DNA of 49,509 bases, taken from positions 1-49,509 of the forward strand of contig JAZNBF010000054.1 in NCBI GenBank assembly GCA_045586905.1, read 5' to 3'. The DNA comes from RGIG1828 sp045586905. Its GTDB lineage: Bacteria > Bacillota > Clostridia > UMGS1810. A model generated the notes under the pieces. That model worked only from the letters and a program-made list of their open reading frames with translations, was not told the origin of the DNA and made no database searches. The position numbers were made by a program, and so were the translations under genes. Numbering within the stretch: the first letter of the stretch is position 1; each line of letters starts with the position of its first letter. This document shows positions 16,998 through 26,086 of this stretch, piece by piece.

Positions 16998-18813
16998 TTG
17001 TATCATCCTTTCTTATAACAATAAGTGATGAATTTTTGGAATTTTCGGGGATTTTTGCTTCGCGACTGCGACAGGTGCAGAGAAAAATCTGCCTCGTGTG
17101 AGAAATATCACCAAGTGCATTCATCATCCTCTGACATCTTTCATCGTCAAAATCTGAAAGAACATCATCAAAAAACACCGGAACTTCATCATATGGTGAA
17201 AGATATCTGCACACTGCTATGCGGATGGCAAGATAGACAAGTGCCTGTGTGCCGCCCGAGAGAGACCTGACATCTTTATATTCATTGTTGATTTTTACCG
17301 AAGCTTCAAAGTGTTCGTTTGAAACAAGGCCGGCAAAATCGCCCTGAGATATTGAAGATAAAAGTTCAAAAGCATCGGAGCAAAGCTTTGGTGCAAACTC
17401 GTCGCGAAGGACAGAAAAAGATGTGTCGAGAATGGTCATTGCAGTGCGATAAAGTTCGAGCTTGGAATTGACCTCGGAGATGCGGATATTGAGACTTTTG
17501 ATCTCACATTCGCACTCATCAAGCTCAGTTAAAAGCCCACAATATCTTTTTGCAAGAGACTCGGTGCGCATTGTTATGGCTTTAAGTTCGTCAGCACACT
17601 TTTCCTTTTTTTGAATTATATCATTTATTTCGTCTGTTGTAAAGGAATTTGTTTGATTGGAATGTAAGTTTTTGTTTTGAAAAATGTCGGATTGTGACAT
17701 TTCAAGCTCAGAAACAGATGTCTTAATATCGCAAATTCTCTTCTTAGAAAGTTCTATCTGTTCAATTATGGTATTCTCAAGTGTGTGCTTTTGAGATTTG
17801 TCTTTGTCAGACCGTTTTCTTCTTAGTTGTGAAGAAAAAGCGTGAACAAGGGAAATAAAAGAACAACCGAAAAACGGAACAGAGAAAGAGCTGTTTTTGA
17901 AAAAGACCAAGAGCAAAAAACCCAAAACAGCAAAAACAACAAATAAAAATAACGACACTGCCGGATTCATAATTTTATTCTTTTCTTCCCCTTCATCAGC
18001 GAGAGATGAAAGCTGTGCATTCAACTTTTGCATATTTGACATTTCAGCATCAAGCATTAAAGAAAGGTCGGAGTGACGGGCAAGGAGCTTCATTGTATCT
18101 TCTCCGGCTATGATGTCATTAAGTCGATCGATTTCTTTTTTTAAAAGCTCTTTTTTGTTATCAAACGACGACTGGGAAAGTGTTATATCACCAAGTTCTT
18201 TTTTGATGCTTAACTGCCTTGACTGTTCATCACTCAAATAGCGATTTAAAACAGATAATTCAGAAGCTGAACGCTTTGGTGATGATAAAGAAAGTATTTT
18301 TTCTTCCAGGGCATCTTTTACCCTTGTGTATGATGCAGTGTCTGTGCCTGAATTTGAAATAAGTGTAAGAATGTCATCGTCGGAGTCGGTAAGGGAAAAA
18401 ATGTCGTTTACAAAGCAAGAATCGGAAAAAGCCTTTTCACCAACTGAAAAAAAGTGGCGTCCGGGATCATCAATGTTCAGAAGCGTTCCCGTGGAAAGCT
18501 CTTTTACCTCCAGCTTTCTGCTGCCATTTTTAGCACCATCGGACCTTGATATTATATATTTTTTGCCGGAGTGGGTGAATTCTATACTTCCACTCATGGG
18601 CATACCGTTCCAGGGCATGTATTTGTCTTTGAAAGTCATATCGCCCTTGTTCTTTTTCATTTTGGTGCCATAAAACATATACTTTATGAAAGAAAGGAAT
18701 GTGCTCTTTCCGCTTTCATTCGGTGCATATATAATGTTGAGACCGGCAGTTGCAGCAACAGTTAGATCGCTCAGCTTGCCAAAGTTTTTTATGTATATTC
18801 TGTCTATTGTCAC
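16984..18813 (-). CDS. YhaN-like SMC/Rad50-type ATPase with two membrane segments
   Basis: A 609-residue ATPase of the SMC/Rad50 type. The N-terminal Walker A APNESGKST is at residues 30-38, and a coiled coil follows from about 190. Two hydrophobic helices sit at about 282-302 and 308-325, where a hinge would be. The second coiled coil leads to the ABC signature SLSGGTQ (near 517) and Walker B VPVFFDDVLSDFDDE. Bacillus YhaN is also split by membrane segments but is far longer (about 960 residues), so this is a compact form. The start is GTG at 18813, overlapping the sbcD-like stop in a GTGA arrangement, with GGGGG 8 nt upstream. It should form a nuclease complex with that upstream protein. 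Confidence 0.85.
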   Translation of the reverse strand: MTIDRIYIKNFGKLSDLTVAATAGLNIIYAPNESGKSTFLSFIKYMFYGTKMKKNKGDMTFKDKYMPWNGMPMSGSIEFTHSGKKYIISRSDGAKNGSRKLEVKELSTGTLLNIDDPGRHFFSVGEKAFSDSCFVNDIFSLTDSDDDILTLISNSGTDTASYTRVKDALEEKILSLSSPKRSASELSVLNRYLSDEQSRQLSIKKELGDITLSQSSFDNKKELLKKEIDRLNDIIAGEDTMKLLARHSDLSLMLDAEMSNMQKLNAQLSSLADEGEEKNKIMNPAVSLFLFVVFAVLGFLLLVFFKNSSFSVPFFGCSFISLVHAFSSQLRRKRSDKDKSQKHTLENTIIEQIELSKKRICDIKTSVSELEMSQSDIFQNKNLHSNQTNSFTTDEINDIIQKKEKCADELKAITMRTESLAKRYCGLLTELDECECEIKSLNIRISEVNSKLELYRTAMTILDTSFSVLRDEFAPKLCSDAFELLSSISQGDFAGLVSNEHFEASVKINNEYKDVRSLSGGTQALVYLAIRIAVCRYLSPYDEVPVFFDDVLSDFDDERCQRMMNALGDISHTRQIFLCTCRSREAKIPENSKNSSLIVIRKDDTNGQC

Positions 18814-19913
18814 ATCTTCGCCCCCTTTGAGTCAAAAAGTTCAAACAGAAGGGCGCATGCCTTTTTGTAGTGCTCTTTGCGTGAATCTTCACAGTTTACC
18901 ATCATGGAAAGAGTCTGTCGGGCACACTCCCCTTTCAGCGTGGGATGACAGGCATAATCTTCAAGATTAAGAGCCATAGTCGTGGCATCGCTTATGGAAA
19001 TGTGAAAGGAATCACAAAAAGACATGAGGTGATCGGTCTGAATGATTGAATTCATATTATTCGCGCCGCATAGTGTGATGCGATAGATATTGTCATTTGA
19101 AGCTATTGCACGATTTGTTTTTGTAACAAGTCCGGCAAAGTCGGAAACATCGGAGATGTCGATGATATCATCGACATATTCCCTCCTTGCAAGAGGTGAA
19201 AACTTAAGACGGATATCACCTTTGGAGACAGTGCCGCAAATACATCCTTTAGGTCCGCACTCATCAAACCCACGTGGTTCAGGCACACCGGGATAGGCAT
19301 AGTGCAGTCTGCCGAATTTTTCTATGCCGGAAAAGGAATGAACATGGCCAAGGGCCAGATAGTCAAAGCCTGCCTGCTCTGAAAGCGGCAGAGATATGGG
19401 GTTGTATATTGCATTGTCGCCCTCTGTGAGTTCGCCATGAACACAGAGGATATTGACCAAGGATTCGTCACAGGGCGTGAGTGATGCCAAAAGCGGCTCG
19501 GTCTGATGAGACTGGGCAAATGAAATGCCGCAAACACATGCTCCGAGTTCGGGCAAAGTAACATATTCGGGAAATTCAGGGCCGAAGATATGAAGATTGT
19601 CGGGGCAGTTGCGCACACAATGGTCTATGACGGGGCTGATGTAGGGATCGTGATTACCACAGGCATAGAAAAAACGGGTGTCACTGCATGATGCAATGGC
19701 ATTGAGTACCATGTCCGCAAGGTGAATGGGAGCTGACGGAGAGTCGAAAATATCGCCACTCATAAGTACGATATCGTAGCTATGAGCATTTTTGAGAGTG
19801 TTTACTAAAGTGTATTCTATTTCGCGATTACGAATTATGTTTTTGTCGGGTGAAAATGCAGATACTACTGAGCCGATGTGAGAATCTGCAATGTGGAGAA
19901 TTGAAACAGGCAT
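18810..19913 (-). CDS. YhaO/SbcD/Mre11-type DNA exonuclease
   Basis: A 367-residue calcineurin-like metallophosphoesterase. All five phosphoesterase motifs are visible: HIADSHIGS near the start, MSGDIFDSP, ACGNHDPY, VHGE and ALGHVHSF. These give the two-metal site of Mre11/SbcD nucleases. Together with the YhaN-like ATPase it should process DNA ends. It is the first gene of the five-gene operon that ends with recG, joining end-processing and fork repair. The promoter is at 19968-19996. Confidence 0.88.
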   Translation of the reverse strand: MPVSILHIADSHIGSVVSAFSPDKNIIRNREIEYTLVNTLKNAHSYDIVLMSGDIFDSPSAPIHLADMVLNAIASCSDTRFFYACGNHDPYISPVIDHCVRNCPDNLHIFGPEFPEYVTLPELGACVCGISFAQSHQTEPLLASLTPCDESLVNILCVHGELTEGDNAIYNPISLPLSEQAGFDYLALGHVHSFSGIEKFGRLHYAYPGVPEPRGFDECGPKGCICGTVSKGDIRLKFSPLARREYVDDIIDISDVSDFAGLVTKTNRAIASNDNIYRITLCGANNMNSIIQTDHLMSFCDSFHISISDATTMALNLEDYACHPTLKGECARQTLSMMVNCEDSRKEHYKKACALLFELFDSKGAKM

Positions 19914-19967
19914 TATATACCGTTCCCTTCTTTTGTATTTGTCGTATATGCTGTATATACACTACTT

Positions 19968-19996
19968 ATTTTACCATCAGATAAGGTAAAAGTCAA
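19968..19996 (-). promoter_or_regulatory. Promoter of the sbcD-like to recG operon
   Basis: Minus-strand TTGACT (19991-19996) and TAAAAT (19968-19973) with a 17-bp spacer. It is back to back with the plus-strand promoter at 20016. Confidence 0.7.
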
Positions 19997-20015
19997 TAAA
20001 ACGGATTTCGTGTTG

Positions 20016-20044
20016 TTGACACATGGATTTTGATTTGTTATAAT
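20016..20044 (+). promoter_or_regulatory. Consensus promoter of the TIM-barrel/acyl-CoA synthetase gene
   Basis: TTGACA (20016-20021), 17-bp spacer, TATAAT (20039-20044): both hexamers perfect. An AT-rich inverted repeat (TTTAATTTAAT / ATTAAATT) follows in the leader before the AAAGGATG ribosome site. Confidence 0.85.
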
Positions 20045-20095
20045 AAAGTTTAATTTAATAAAATTAAATTTTTAATTATTACGAAAGGATGATGT

Positions 20096-22624
20096 ATGAT
20101 GAAGATTGCATTTTCAACACTTTGCTGTCCGAATTATGAGTGGAAAGATATTTTTACAATGGCCACCGATTTGGGCTTTGACGGAATTGAAGTGCGTCAC
20201 ATTCAGGAAGATGAAGCCAAATCTCCATTTTCGCCTGACAACTGCGATGAGACAGTTGATGTTCTCAAGAAAATGAAGATTGATATCCCGTGTCTGTCGA
20301 CCGGAGGCTGCCTGAAACTATCTGATGCCTGGGGAGAAACCAAGGCTGAGATTCTATCATACATATCTATTGCTTCCAAGCTCGGAACAAAATATATAAG
20401 AATTCTTGCCGATTTGCACGAAAGCCCCGAGGGCGAGGTTGACGACGATGTGGTGTGCGAGAGAATAAAAGAGCTCGTGCCACATGCAGAGAATAACAAT
20501 GTTACTCTCCTTGTGGAAACAAACGGTGTGTATGCTGACACCGGAAGACTCTGCTCACTGCTCAACTCTGTGGCAAGTGACAACGTGGCGGCGCTGTGGG
20601 ATGTGCACCATCCGTACAGATTTTTTGGTGAATCGCCCGAAACCACTCTTACAAATCTTGGTGCATATATTAAGCACGTGCATGTTAAGGATTCGTGCAT
20701 GAGCGAAGACGGAAAGGTTACATATAAAGTGCTTGGCGAGGGTGATATACCACTTACCGACATCATGCTTGCGCTCAAGTCGATTAACTATGAGGGGTAT
20801 GTAACACTCGAATGGGTTAAGAGATGGTATCCGGACCTCACCGATGCCTGCATTATTTTCCCTAATTTCGTTGATTTTATGAGACCGTATACCGGTGCTA
20901 CCGGAAGCGGTGCAAGACTTCAGGATAACCTCAGAGGCACAGGCAAATATGTGTGGCCGAAAGAAACCATTATAGACCTCACATTTCCTCAGGTGCTCGA
21001 CCGTATGGTTGACGAATTTCCTGATCAGTACGCTTTCAGATATACAACACTTGACTACACAAGAACATACAAAGAGTTCAGAGACGATGTGGACACATTT
21101 GCAAGAGCGCTTATTGCAATGGGCGTGAAGCAGGGTGACCATGTGGCAATATGGGCAACCAATGTGCCTGCATGGTATATCACATTCTGGGCTACTGTTA
21201 AGATTGGTGCTGTGCTTGTTACAGTCAACACTGCATATAAGGTGTATGAGGCTGAATATCTTTTGAAGCAGTCGGACACACATACACTTGTTATGATTGA
21301 AGGCTATAAAACAAGCAACTATGTTGAAATCATTAAAGATCTCTGTCCTGAGCTTAAAGACCTCAAAGACGGACAGCAGCTTCATTCAAAAAGACTGCCC
21401 TTCCTCAGAAATGTTATCACTGTTGACTGTGAAGTTGACGGATGCTACACATGGGATAAGGCTATGGCCAAAGCAAATGAAGTGCCTGTTGAAGAAGTGT
21501 ACCGAAGAGCAGCATCTGTTAACAAAAATGATGTGTGCAACATGCAGTATACTTCGGGCACCACAGGCTTCCCGAAAGGTGTTATGCTCACACACTATAA
21601 TGTTGTGAACAACGGTAAAGCTATTGGTGACTGTATGGATCTTTCCACCGCAGACAGAATGATGATACAGGTGCCTATGTTCCACTGTTTTGGCATGGTG
21701 CTTGCAATGACAGCTTCGATGACACATGGTGTGACCATGTCGCCAATTCCTGCATTTTCACCAAGACGTGGTCTTGATTGCATAACAAAAGAAAAAATCA
21801 CCTGCTTCCACGGTGTGCCGACAATGTTTATTGCAATGCTCGGTCATGAAGATTTTGACAAAACTGATTTTTCACACATGAGAACAGGCATTATGGCAGG
21901 CTCACCCTGCCCCATTCAGACCATGAAAGAGGTTATAGAGAAAATGCATATGCCCGAAATATGCATAACCTACGGTCAGACAGAAGCATCACCTGCCACA
22001 ACAATGAGCAAGACAACCGATTCTATCGAAACAAGAGTCAACACTGTGGGTGCTCCTATTTTCGGTGTGGAATGTAAGATTGTGGACCCTGAAACCGGCG
22101 AAGAGCTTCCCGACAATGTGGATGGTGAATTTGTGGCAAGAGGCTACAACATCATGAAGGGCTACTACAAGATGCCTGCTGCAACAGCTGCCGCAATTGA
22201 CGAGGATGGATGGCTCCACTCAGGAGACCTTGCAAGAAGAACACCTGACGGATATTTCAAAATCACCGGCAGAATTAAAGATATGATCATAAGAGGCGGC
22301 GAAAACCTCTATCCTAAGGAGATAGAAGACTTTATATATACACATCCCAAGGTTAGTGATGTTCAGGTTATCGGCGTGCCCGACAAGCAATATGGCGAAG
22401 AAGCTATGGCTTGTGTTGTGATTAAAGAAAACGAATCTCTCACAGAAGAAGAACTCAGAGAGTTCATTGTGGCAAACATCGCAAAGCACAAAGTGCCCAG
22501 ATACATCAGATTTGTTGATGGATTCCCGATGAATGCTGCAGGTAAAATTCTCAAGTATAAAATGAGAGAAGAAGCAATTGAATATCTTGGTCTTCAGGAT
22601 GCAAGCAAGATTGTAACTGCATAA
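20096..22624 (+). CDS. Fusion: sugar-isomerase-type TIM barrel + AMP-forming acyl-CoA synthetase
   Basis: An 842-residue two-domain protein. Residues about 1-265 are an AP-endonuclease-2/xylose-isomerase-like TIM barrel with the metal-ligand pattern intact: LLVETNG near 140, WDVHH near 168, HVHVKDS near 195 and TLEWVKRW near 239. Residues about 285-842 are a complete ANL adenylation enzyme. They contain the P-loop YTSGTTGFPKG near 484, ITYGQTEASP, GWLHSGDLARRTPDGYF, GRIKDMIIRGGENLYP and the catalytic lysine in NAAGKILKYK near 817. The C-terminal half most resembles medium or long-chain acyl-CoA synthetases (FadD-like). There is one continuous frame with no frameshift or internal ribosome site evident. 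It stands alone under a consensus promoter and ends in a strong terminator. ATG at 20099 is an equally possible start. Confidence 0.9.
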   Translation: MMKIAFSTLCCPNYEWKDIFTMATDLGFDGIEVRHIQEDEAKSPFSPDNCDETVDVLKKMKIDIPCLSTGGCLKLSDAWGETKAEILSYISIASKLGTKYIRILADLHESPEGEVDDDVVCERIKELVPHAENNNVTLLVETNGVYADTGRLCSLLNSVASDNVAALWDVHHPYRFFGESPETTLTNLGAYIKHVHVKDSCMSEDGKVTYKVLGEGDIPLTDIMLALKSINYEGYVTLEWVKRWYPDLTDACIIFPNFVDFMRPYTGATGSGARLQDNLRGTGKYVWPKETIIDLTFPQVLDRMVDEFPDQYAFRYTTLDYTRTYKEFRDDVDTFARALIAMGVKQGDHVAIWATNVPAWYITFWATVKIGAVLVTVNTAYKVYEAEYLLKQSDTHTLVMIEGYKTSNYVEIIKDLCPELKDLKDGQQLHSKRLPFLRNVITVDCEVDGCYTWDKAMAKANEVPVEEVYRRAASVNKNDVCNMQYTSGTTGFPKGVMLTHYNVVNNGKAIGDCMDLSTADRMMIQVPMFHCFGMVLAMTASMTHGVTMSPIPAFSPRRGLDCITKEKITCFHGVPTMFIAMLGHEDFDKTDFSHMRTGIMAGSPCPIQTMKEVIEKMHMPEICITYGQTEASPATTMSKTTDSIETRVNTVGAPIFGVECKIVDPETGEELPDNVDGEFVARGYNIMKGYYKMPAATAAAIDEDGWLHSGDLARRTPDGYFKITGRIKDMIIRGGENLYPKEIEDFIYTHPKVSDVQVIGVPDKQYGEEAMACVVIKENESLTEEELREFIVANIAKHKVPRYIRFVDGFPMNAAGKILKYKMREEAIEYLGLQDASKIVTA

Positions 22625-22634
22625 AATAAGATGC

Positions 22635-22663
22635 AAAAACCCACGCACATTGCGTGGGTTTTT
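22635..22663 (+). terminator. Terminator of the fusion gene
   Basis: A 12-bp perfect stem (22635-22646 with 22652-22663), loop ACATT, ending in five T, 10 bp after the stop codon. Confidence 0.9.
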
Positions 22664-22678
22664 AATAATTTCTAAAAA

Positions 22679-22709
22679 CAAAATCCCAACCAAAAAGGTT
22701 GGGATTTTG
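22679..22709 (-). terminator. Terminator of the solute-binding protein gene
   Basis: A 13-bp perfect stem (22679-22691 with 22697-22709) with a five-base loop. On the minus strand it is followed by TTTTTAG, just past the stop of the convergent gene. Confidence 0.85.
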
Positions 22710-22722
22710 AGTTATATTAAGA

Positions 22723-24363
22723 TTATTTTTTTTCGCTAAGAAGTTTATCTTTTTTTGCCAAGTATCTGTCATATGCAGCCTGCTTAATTTCAACAAGTCT
22801 GCTATATCCGGCATCCATATATTCCTTAACGCCTTCTTCATATGTATCGATGGATTTTTTACCCATGATTATATCATAGATGTGAACATTGAAGGGAGCC
22901 TGACACATTTCCATAATATCTGTCATTTCGCTTTCCTCTTCAACCGTGTGGCTGAGCTCAGGAAGAACATGCTTTCTTGCGCGTTCTGTGTTTTTATTCC
23001 ACTGAACAACTGCATCCTTTTCATAATCTTTCTGATAGTAGTTCATAACATAATCATTGTGCTGGTTATAGCCGGGGTGGTTTGCGGGGAGACCATAGTG
23101 ATACATAGCCTGACCCTGAGATGCCCAGCCTTCTTCTTCCCATTTGAGAACTTTATCGGTGTATACATAGTGTTTTTCACCGTCAATTTCTTCTACTGTG
23201 TAGGTATCGCCTTCTCTGCCGAAAATCTGTGTGGGAATGCCCTCTTCACTGTAAATCCAGTCGCACCACTTAACAGCAGCGGGAACATTTCCGCACTGAG
23301 TGGTTATGCCGATTGCAACAGCTGTTGCATCGGAGCAGAGAATCTGGTGTTCAACTATATCGCCTTCTTTGAGAACGGGAGAAGGACAAGCAACAAGACG
23401 ATATTCGGGGTTAACATTTGCAAGCGCGGGTCCGTATTTGCCAAGACCTGAACCAATGTTGAGAGTGGTTGCAACAGACACACCGTTTACAATCTGTGAC
23501 TCAAGTTTTGTAATATCATTGGTAACAAAACCGGGATCGATATAGCCTTTTGCATACCAGTCTGTCATAAGTGCCACAAAATCTTTGTAGCCTTTTTCTG
23601 CGGGACCGAATACCACCTTATCATCCTGGAGATAGAAGCTCTTACCAACATTGAATGCTGTGTTGAACGAATCGTGTACGGTATCGAAGGAAACAAGAAG
23701 AGGACGGCCTGTGAGAGGATACTGGAAGCCTTCGGATTTTGCCTTTGCAAAATATGCTTCCCAATCATCGATGGTTTCAGGAACATCCATGCCCCATTTA
23801 TCTAAAAGGTCGCCTCTGCAGGCAAGACCAAAGAAGCACTCGGTGTCACCAAGGTTGAGGACATTGAAGCCATAGTAGTTACCCTCTTCGGTTGTACCTG
23901 AGAGATATGTGGAATAGTCTCTCTTTTTAGCCTCTTCGCCTTCCATGTAGTTGTAGAAGTTAGGTGCATATTCTTCAATATAGTCATTGAGACAAACCAA
24001 AACGCCGTCATCAATGGCACCCTGCGGACCACCGGAATATGTTGACCAGTTCTTTTCGATCATATCGGGAAGGTCGCCGCCTGCAATCATAGTAACAAAA
24101 GCTTCGGCACCTGTGGAACCCTGAATGGGATGAATAAAATCGATGTGAACACCGGTTTTTTCTTCCATTACCTGATAGAAAAGCATTTCCGAATAGCTTT
24201 CCATTGTTGCTGCCGACTGACCATCCATAGTACACCAGTATGTAAAGGATTTGCCATCGGTTGTAGCTGTCTTTTTCTCTTCACCACCACCGCAACCGGC
24301 TAATGTTGTGCAGAGAATAGCAACACAAGCAAGCAGTGAAATGATTTTAGCGATTTTTTTCAT
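22723..24363 (-). CDS. Extracellular solute-binding lipoprotein (ABC sugar type)
   Basis: A 546-residue lipoprotein. The N-terminus has a lysine-rich n-region, a hydrophobic stretch and the lipobox LAGC at residues 21-24, so it is anchored outside the membrane. The body (MIAGGDLPDMIEKNW, KWCDWIYSEEG, and a Trp/Tyr-rich C-terminal half) fits the LplA-like family-1 oligosaccharide binding proteins, which run longer than ordinary maltose-type proteins. No permease or ATPase gene is nearby, and terminators flank the gene, so it is monocistronic. The ligand cannot be read from the sequence; an oligosaccharide is the likely class. Confidence 0.85.
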   Translation of the reverse strand: MKKIAKIISLLACVAILCTTLAGCGGGEEKKTATTDGKSFTYWCTMDGQSAATMESYSEMLFYQVMEEKTGVHIDFIHPIQGSTGAEAFVTMIAGGDLPDMIEKNWSTYSGGPQGAIDDGVLVCLNDYIEEYAPNFYNYMEGEEAKKRDYSTYLSGTTEEGNYYGFNVLNLGDTECFFGLACRGDLLDKWGMDVPETIDDWEAYFAKAKSEGFQYPLTGRPLLVSFDTVHDSFNTAFNVGKSFYLQDDKVVFGPAEKGYKDFVALMTDWYAKGYIDPGFVTNDITKLESQIVNGVSVATTLNIGSGLGKYGPALANVNPEYRLVACPSPVLKEGDIVEHQILCSDATAVAIGITTQCGNVPAAVKWCDWIYSEEGIPTQIFGREGDTYTVEEIDGEKHYVYTDKVLKWEEEGWASQGQAMYHYGLPANHPGYNQHNDYVMNYYQKDYEKDAVVQWNKNTERARKHVLPELSHTVEEESEMTDIMEMCQAPFNVHIYDIIMGKKSIDTYEEGVKEYMDAGYSRLVEIKQAAYDRYLAKKDKLLSEKK

Positions 24364-24513
24364 TTTTCATCTTCCTTTCTTAGGATATATTGACATAATA
24401 CCACAAAACTCACCAACTTGGAAGAGTTTTTTTGTGCTATTTTTTGTCATTTTGTTGTTTTAATTTGTAATAATGTTTTGGTCACAAAAATTTTTTTAGC
24501 TTTCAAAAACAAC

Positions 24514-24548
24514 AAAAAAAGAGTACACTTATCCTGAAAAGTGCACTC
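24514..24548 (-). terminator. Terminator of the XRE-immA-CPBP operon
   Basis: A 10-bp stem with one G-T pair (24521-24530 with 24539-24548), 8-nt loop. On the minus strand it is followed by seven T, 40 bp past the CPBP stop. Confidence 0.8.
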
Positions 24549-24587
24549 CATTACTCTTTGCTCCTTTTTTGTCAAGATTTTTTCAAT

Positions 24588-25529
24588 TCAAGGCAAAACA
24601 CTGAAAGTAAGCATTATAACAACAAAAACAATGTAGAAAACAAAACCGAAATTTTTAAAAGCCAGACTTATGCCGGACATACAAAAAAGAGAAGGATATT
24701 TTATCCTGATTGTTTTTATGCCAATAACAACAAATCCGATACCCAATGGTATGCACAGATAATACACGAGAAAATAGCACATGGCGAAAAATTTGAGCAA
24801 AAAATTTGCTGAAGATAGAAACTCACTGAAATACATGGGGCATATAAAACCGATAAAATTGATCAGCGAATGAAGAGCAATGCAATGGCTAAGTTTGCCA
24901 TACATGCAATAAATGAAGGCAAGCACAAAACCAAGCAGACATCCATAGAAAATCTGATAGAAGTTGCCATGGAAGGTACCAAAAACAAGACCTGAAACAA
25001 GGATTGAAAAAGAAAAACCAAAACGGGAAATTTTATCTATCAAAAGCTTTCTGAACATAAGCTCTTCAAATACCGGAGCAACTACTATAACTGAAACAAA
25101 AACCAGAGGGAAAGGATAGTCTTGGGCGAGACTGCCTATGGCATTTACAATATCATGCCCTAATATGTTACTTAAAAGTGATGATAAGATATTGCCAATC
25201 AAAGCACCCGCCAGCATAAGCGGAACAGAGGCACACACAAAAAGAAAGAATTTACCCTTTGTCATGTCTGACAGAGCAAGCGGTCTGCGGGATGTGATGC
25301 CTTTTGAAAAAATACAAAACAAAATTATGGTAAAAATTGTGTAGCAGTCATTTATGACGAGAGAAAGTGATTTGGGTAAATTTGGAAAGTAATGGATTGC
25401 CAGAATAATAAGTAACAGAATCAAATATGAAATTATCATTGAAAAGGTGAGAGAAAAAAACAATTTTGAAAAAGTTTTTCTCTGTTCGTTTTCAAAGCTG
25501 TCATATTGAGTTTTGTGAAATTTTTGCAT
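24588..25529 (-). CDS. CPBP (Abi/CAAX) family membrane metalloprotease
   Basis: A 313-residue integral membrane protein with about eight hydrophobic helices and the three CPBP motifs: EELMFRK (Glu155, Glu156, Arg160), FGTFHGNF (His187) and ALHSLINF (His220). The family includes intramembrane glutamic or metal-dependent proteases and proteins linked to phage abortive infection and bacteriocin immunity. It begins 20 bp after the ImmA/IrrE gene, behind GGGGGTG, and is the last gene before the terminator. Operon membership with a repressor and a protease suggests a role in a stress or defence response; this is inference. Confidence 0.85.
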   Translation of the reverse strand: MQKFHKTQYDSFENEQRKTFSKLFFSLTFSMIISYLILLLIILAIHYFPNLPKSLSLVINDCYTIFTIILFCIFSKGITSRRPLALSDMTKGKFFLFVCASVPLMLAGALIGNILSSLLSNILGHDIVNAIGSLAQDYPFPLVFVSVIVVAPVFEELMFRKLLIDKISRFGFSFSILVSGLVFGTFHGNFYQIFYGCLLGFVLAFIYCMYGKLSHCIALHSLINFIGFICPMYFSEFLSSANFLLKFFAMCYFLVYYLCIPLGIGFVVIGIKTIRIKYPSLFCMSGISLAFKNFGFVFYIVFVVIMLTFSVLP

Positions 25530-25549
25530 GAAGTGAGCACCCCCTGCAT

Positions 25550-26086
25550 CTATTTAAATATATTGAAATCAAATTCACTTTTGCATTTTATATCTATGCC
25601 ACGGTTTTTCATAATTGAACATTTAATTTTAAGGAGAGCTTCTGAAACACCAAGTTCCCCTGCAAGTGATGAAGTATCGGAAAATACGTCTATGTTTGTA
25701 ATTACAGAATCGTCACTTATCAGAAGCTCGGCAGCAAAGACATTTGCCTCAAATTCGGGTTTTAAGGAAAGGTCGTTTAAATGAGCATCATAAAGATGAG
25801 CATTTTTTGCCATATTGCGATGAAGGAGATCGTGACCAAGTTCGTGGGCACAGACAATCTTTTTTTCATCATCACAAAGTAATGAGTTGACAACTATAAA
25901 ACGGTTTCTTTTGTAAAAAGTGTAGATACCTTTTATACTGCCAAGATCTTTATAGCGTACATTAACTCCTAATCTTTCACATATAAAAAACGGGTCCCGG
26001 GTTTTGAAGCGCAACGTAAGCGTCTGTGACATTTCGGTTATAAACTGTGTGTCAGTCTTATTTATTTTTATCACTCCCGTGTGCAT
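25550..26086 (-). CDS. ImmA/IrrE family metallopeptidase
   Basis: A protein of about 178 residues. The zinc-protease motif HELGH is at residues 81-85, and the third ligand is probably the glutamate in EFEANVFAAELL (near 113), the hallmark of ImmA/IrrE (COG2856). Characterised members cleave a partner XRE repressor: ImmA acts on ImmR, and IrrE on DdrO after DNA damage. The frame is open to 26314, but that extension overlaps the XRE gene and looks non-coding. The start is uncertain: ATG at 26086 (AAAGGAA rather far upstream), GTG at 26074, or ATG 18 codons further in. It overlaps the 3' end of the XRE gene. Confidence 0.85.
   Translation of the reverse strand: MHTGVIKINKTDTQFITEMSQTLTLRFKTRDPFFICERLGVNVRYKDLGSIKGIYTFYKRNRFIVVNSLLCDDEKKIVCAHELGHDLLHRNMAKNAHLYDAHLNDLSLKPEFEANVFAAELLISDDSVITNIDVFSDTSSLAGELGVSEALLKIKCSIMKNRGIDIKCKSEFDFNIFK

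Noticed and set aside
20555..21385. Long minus-strand frame (276 residues) opposite the fusion gene
   Set aside because: Antisense to a strongly conserved region; composition (Cys, His, Ile) is typical of a shadow frame, and the sense gene is unmistakable.
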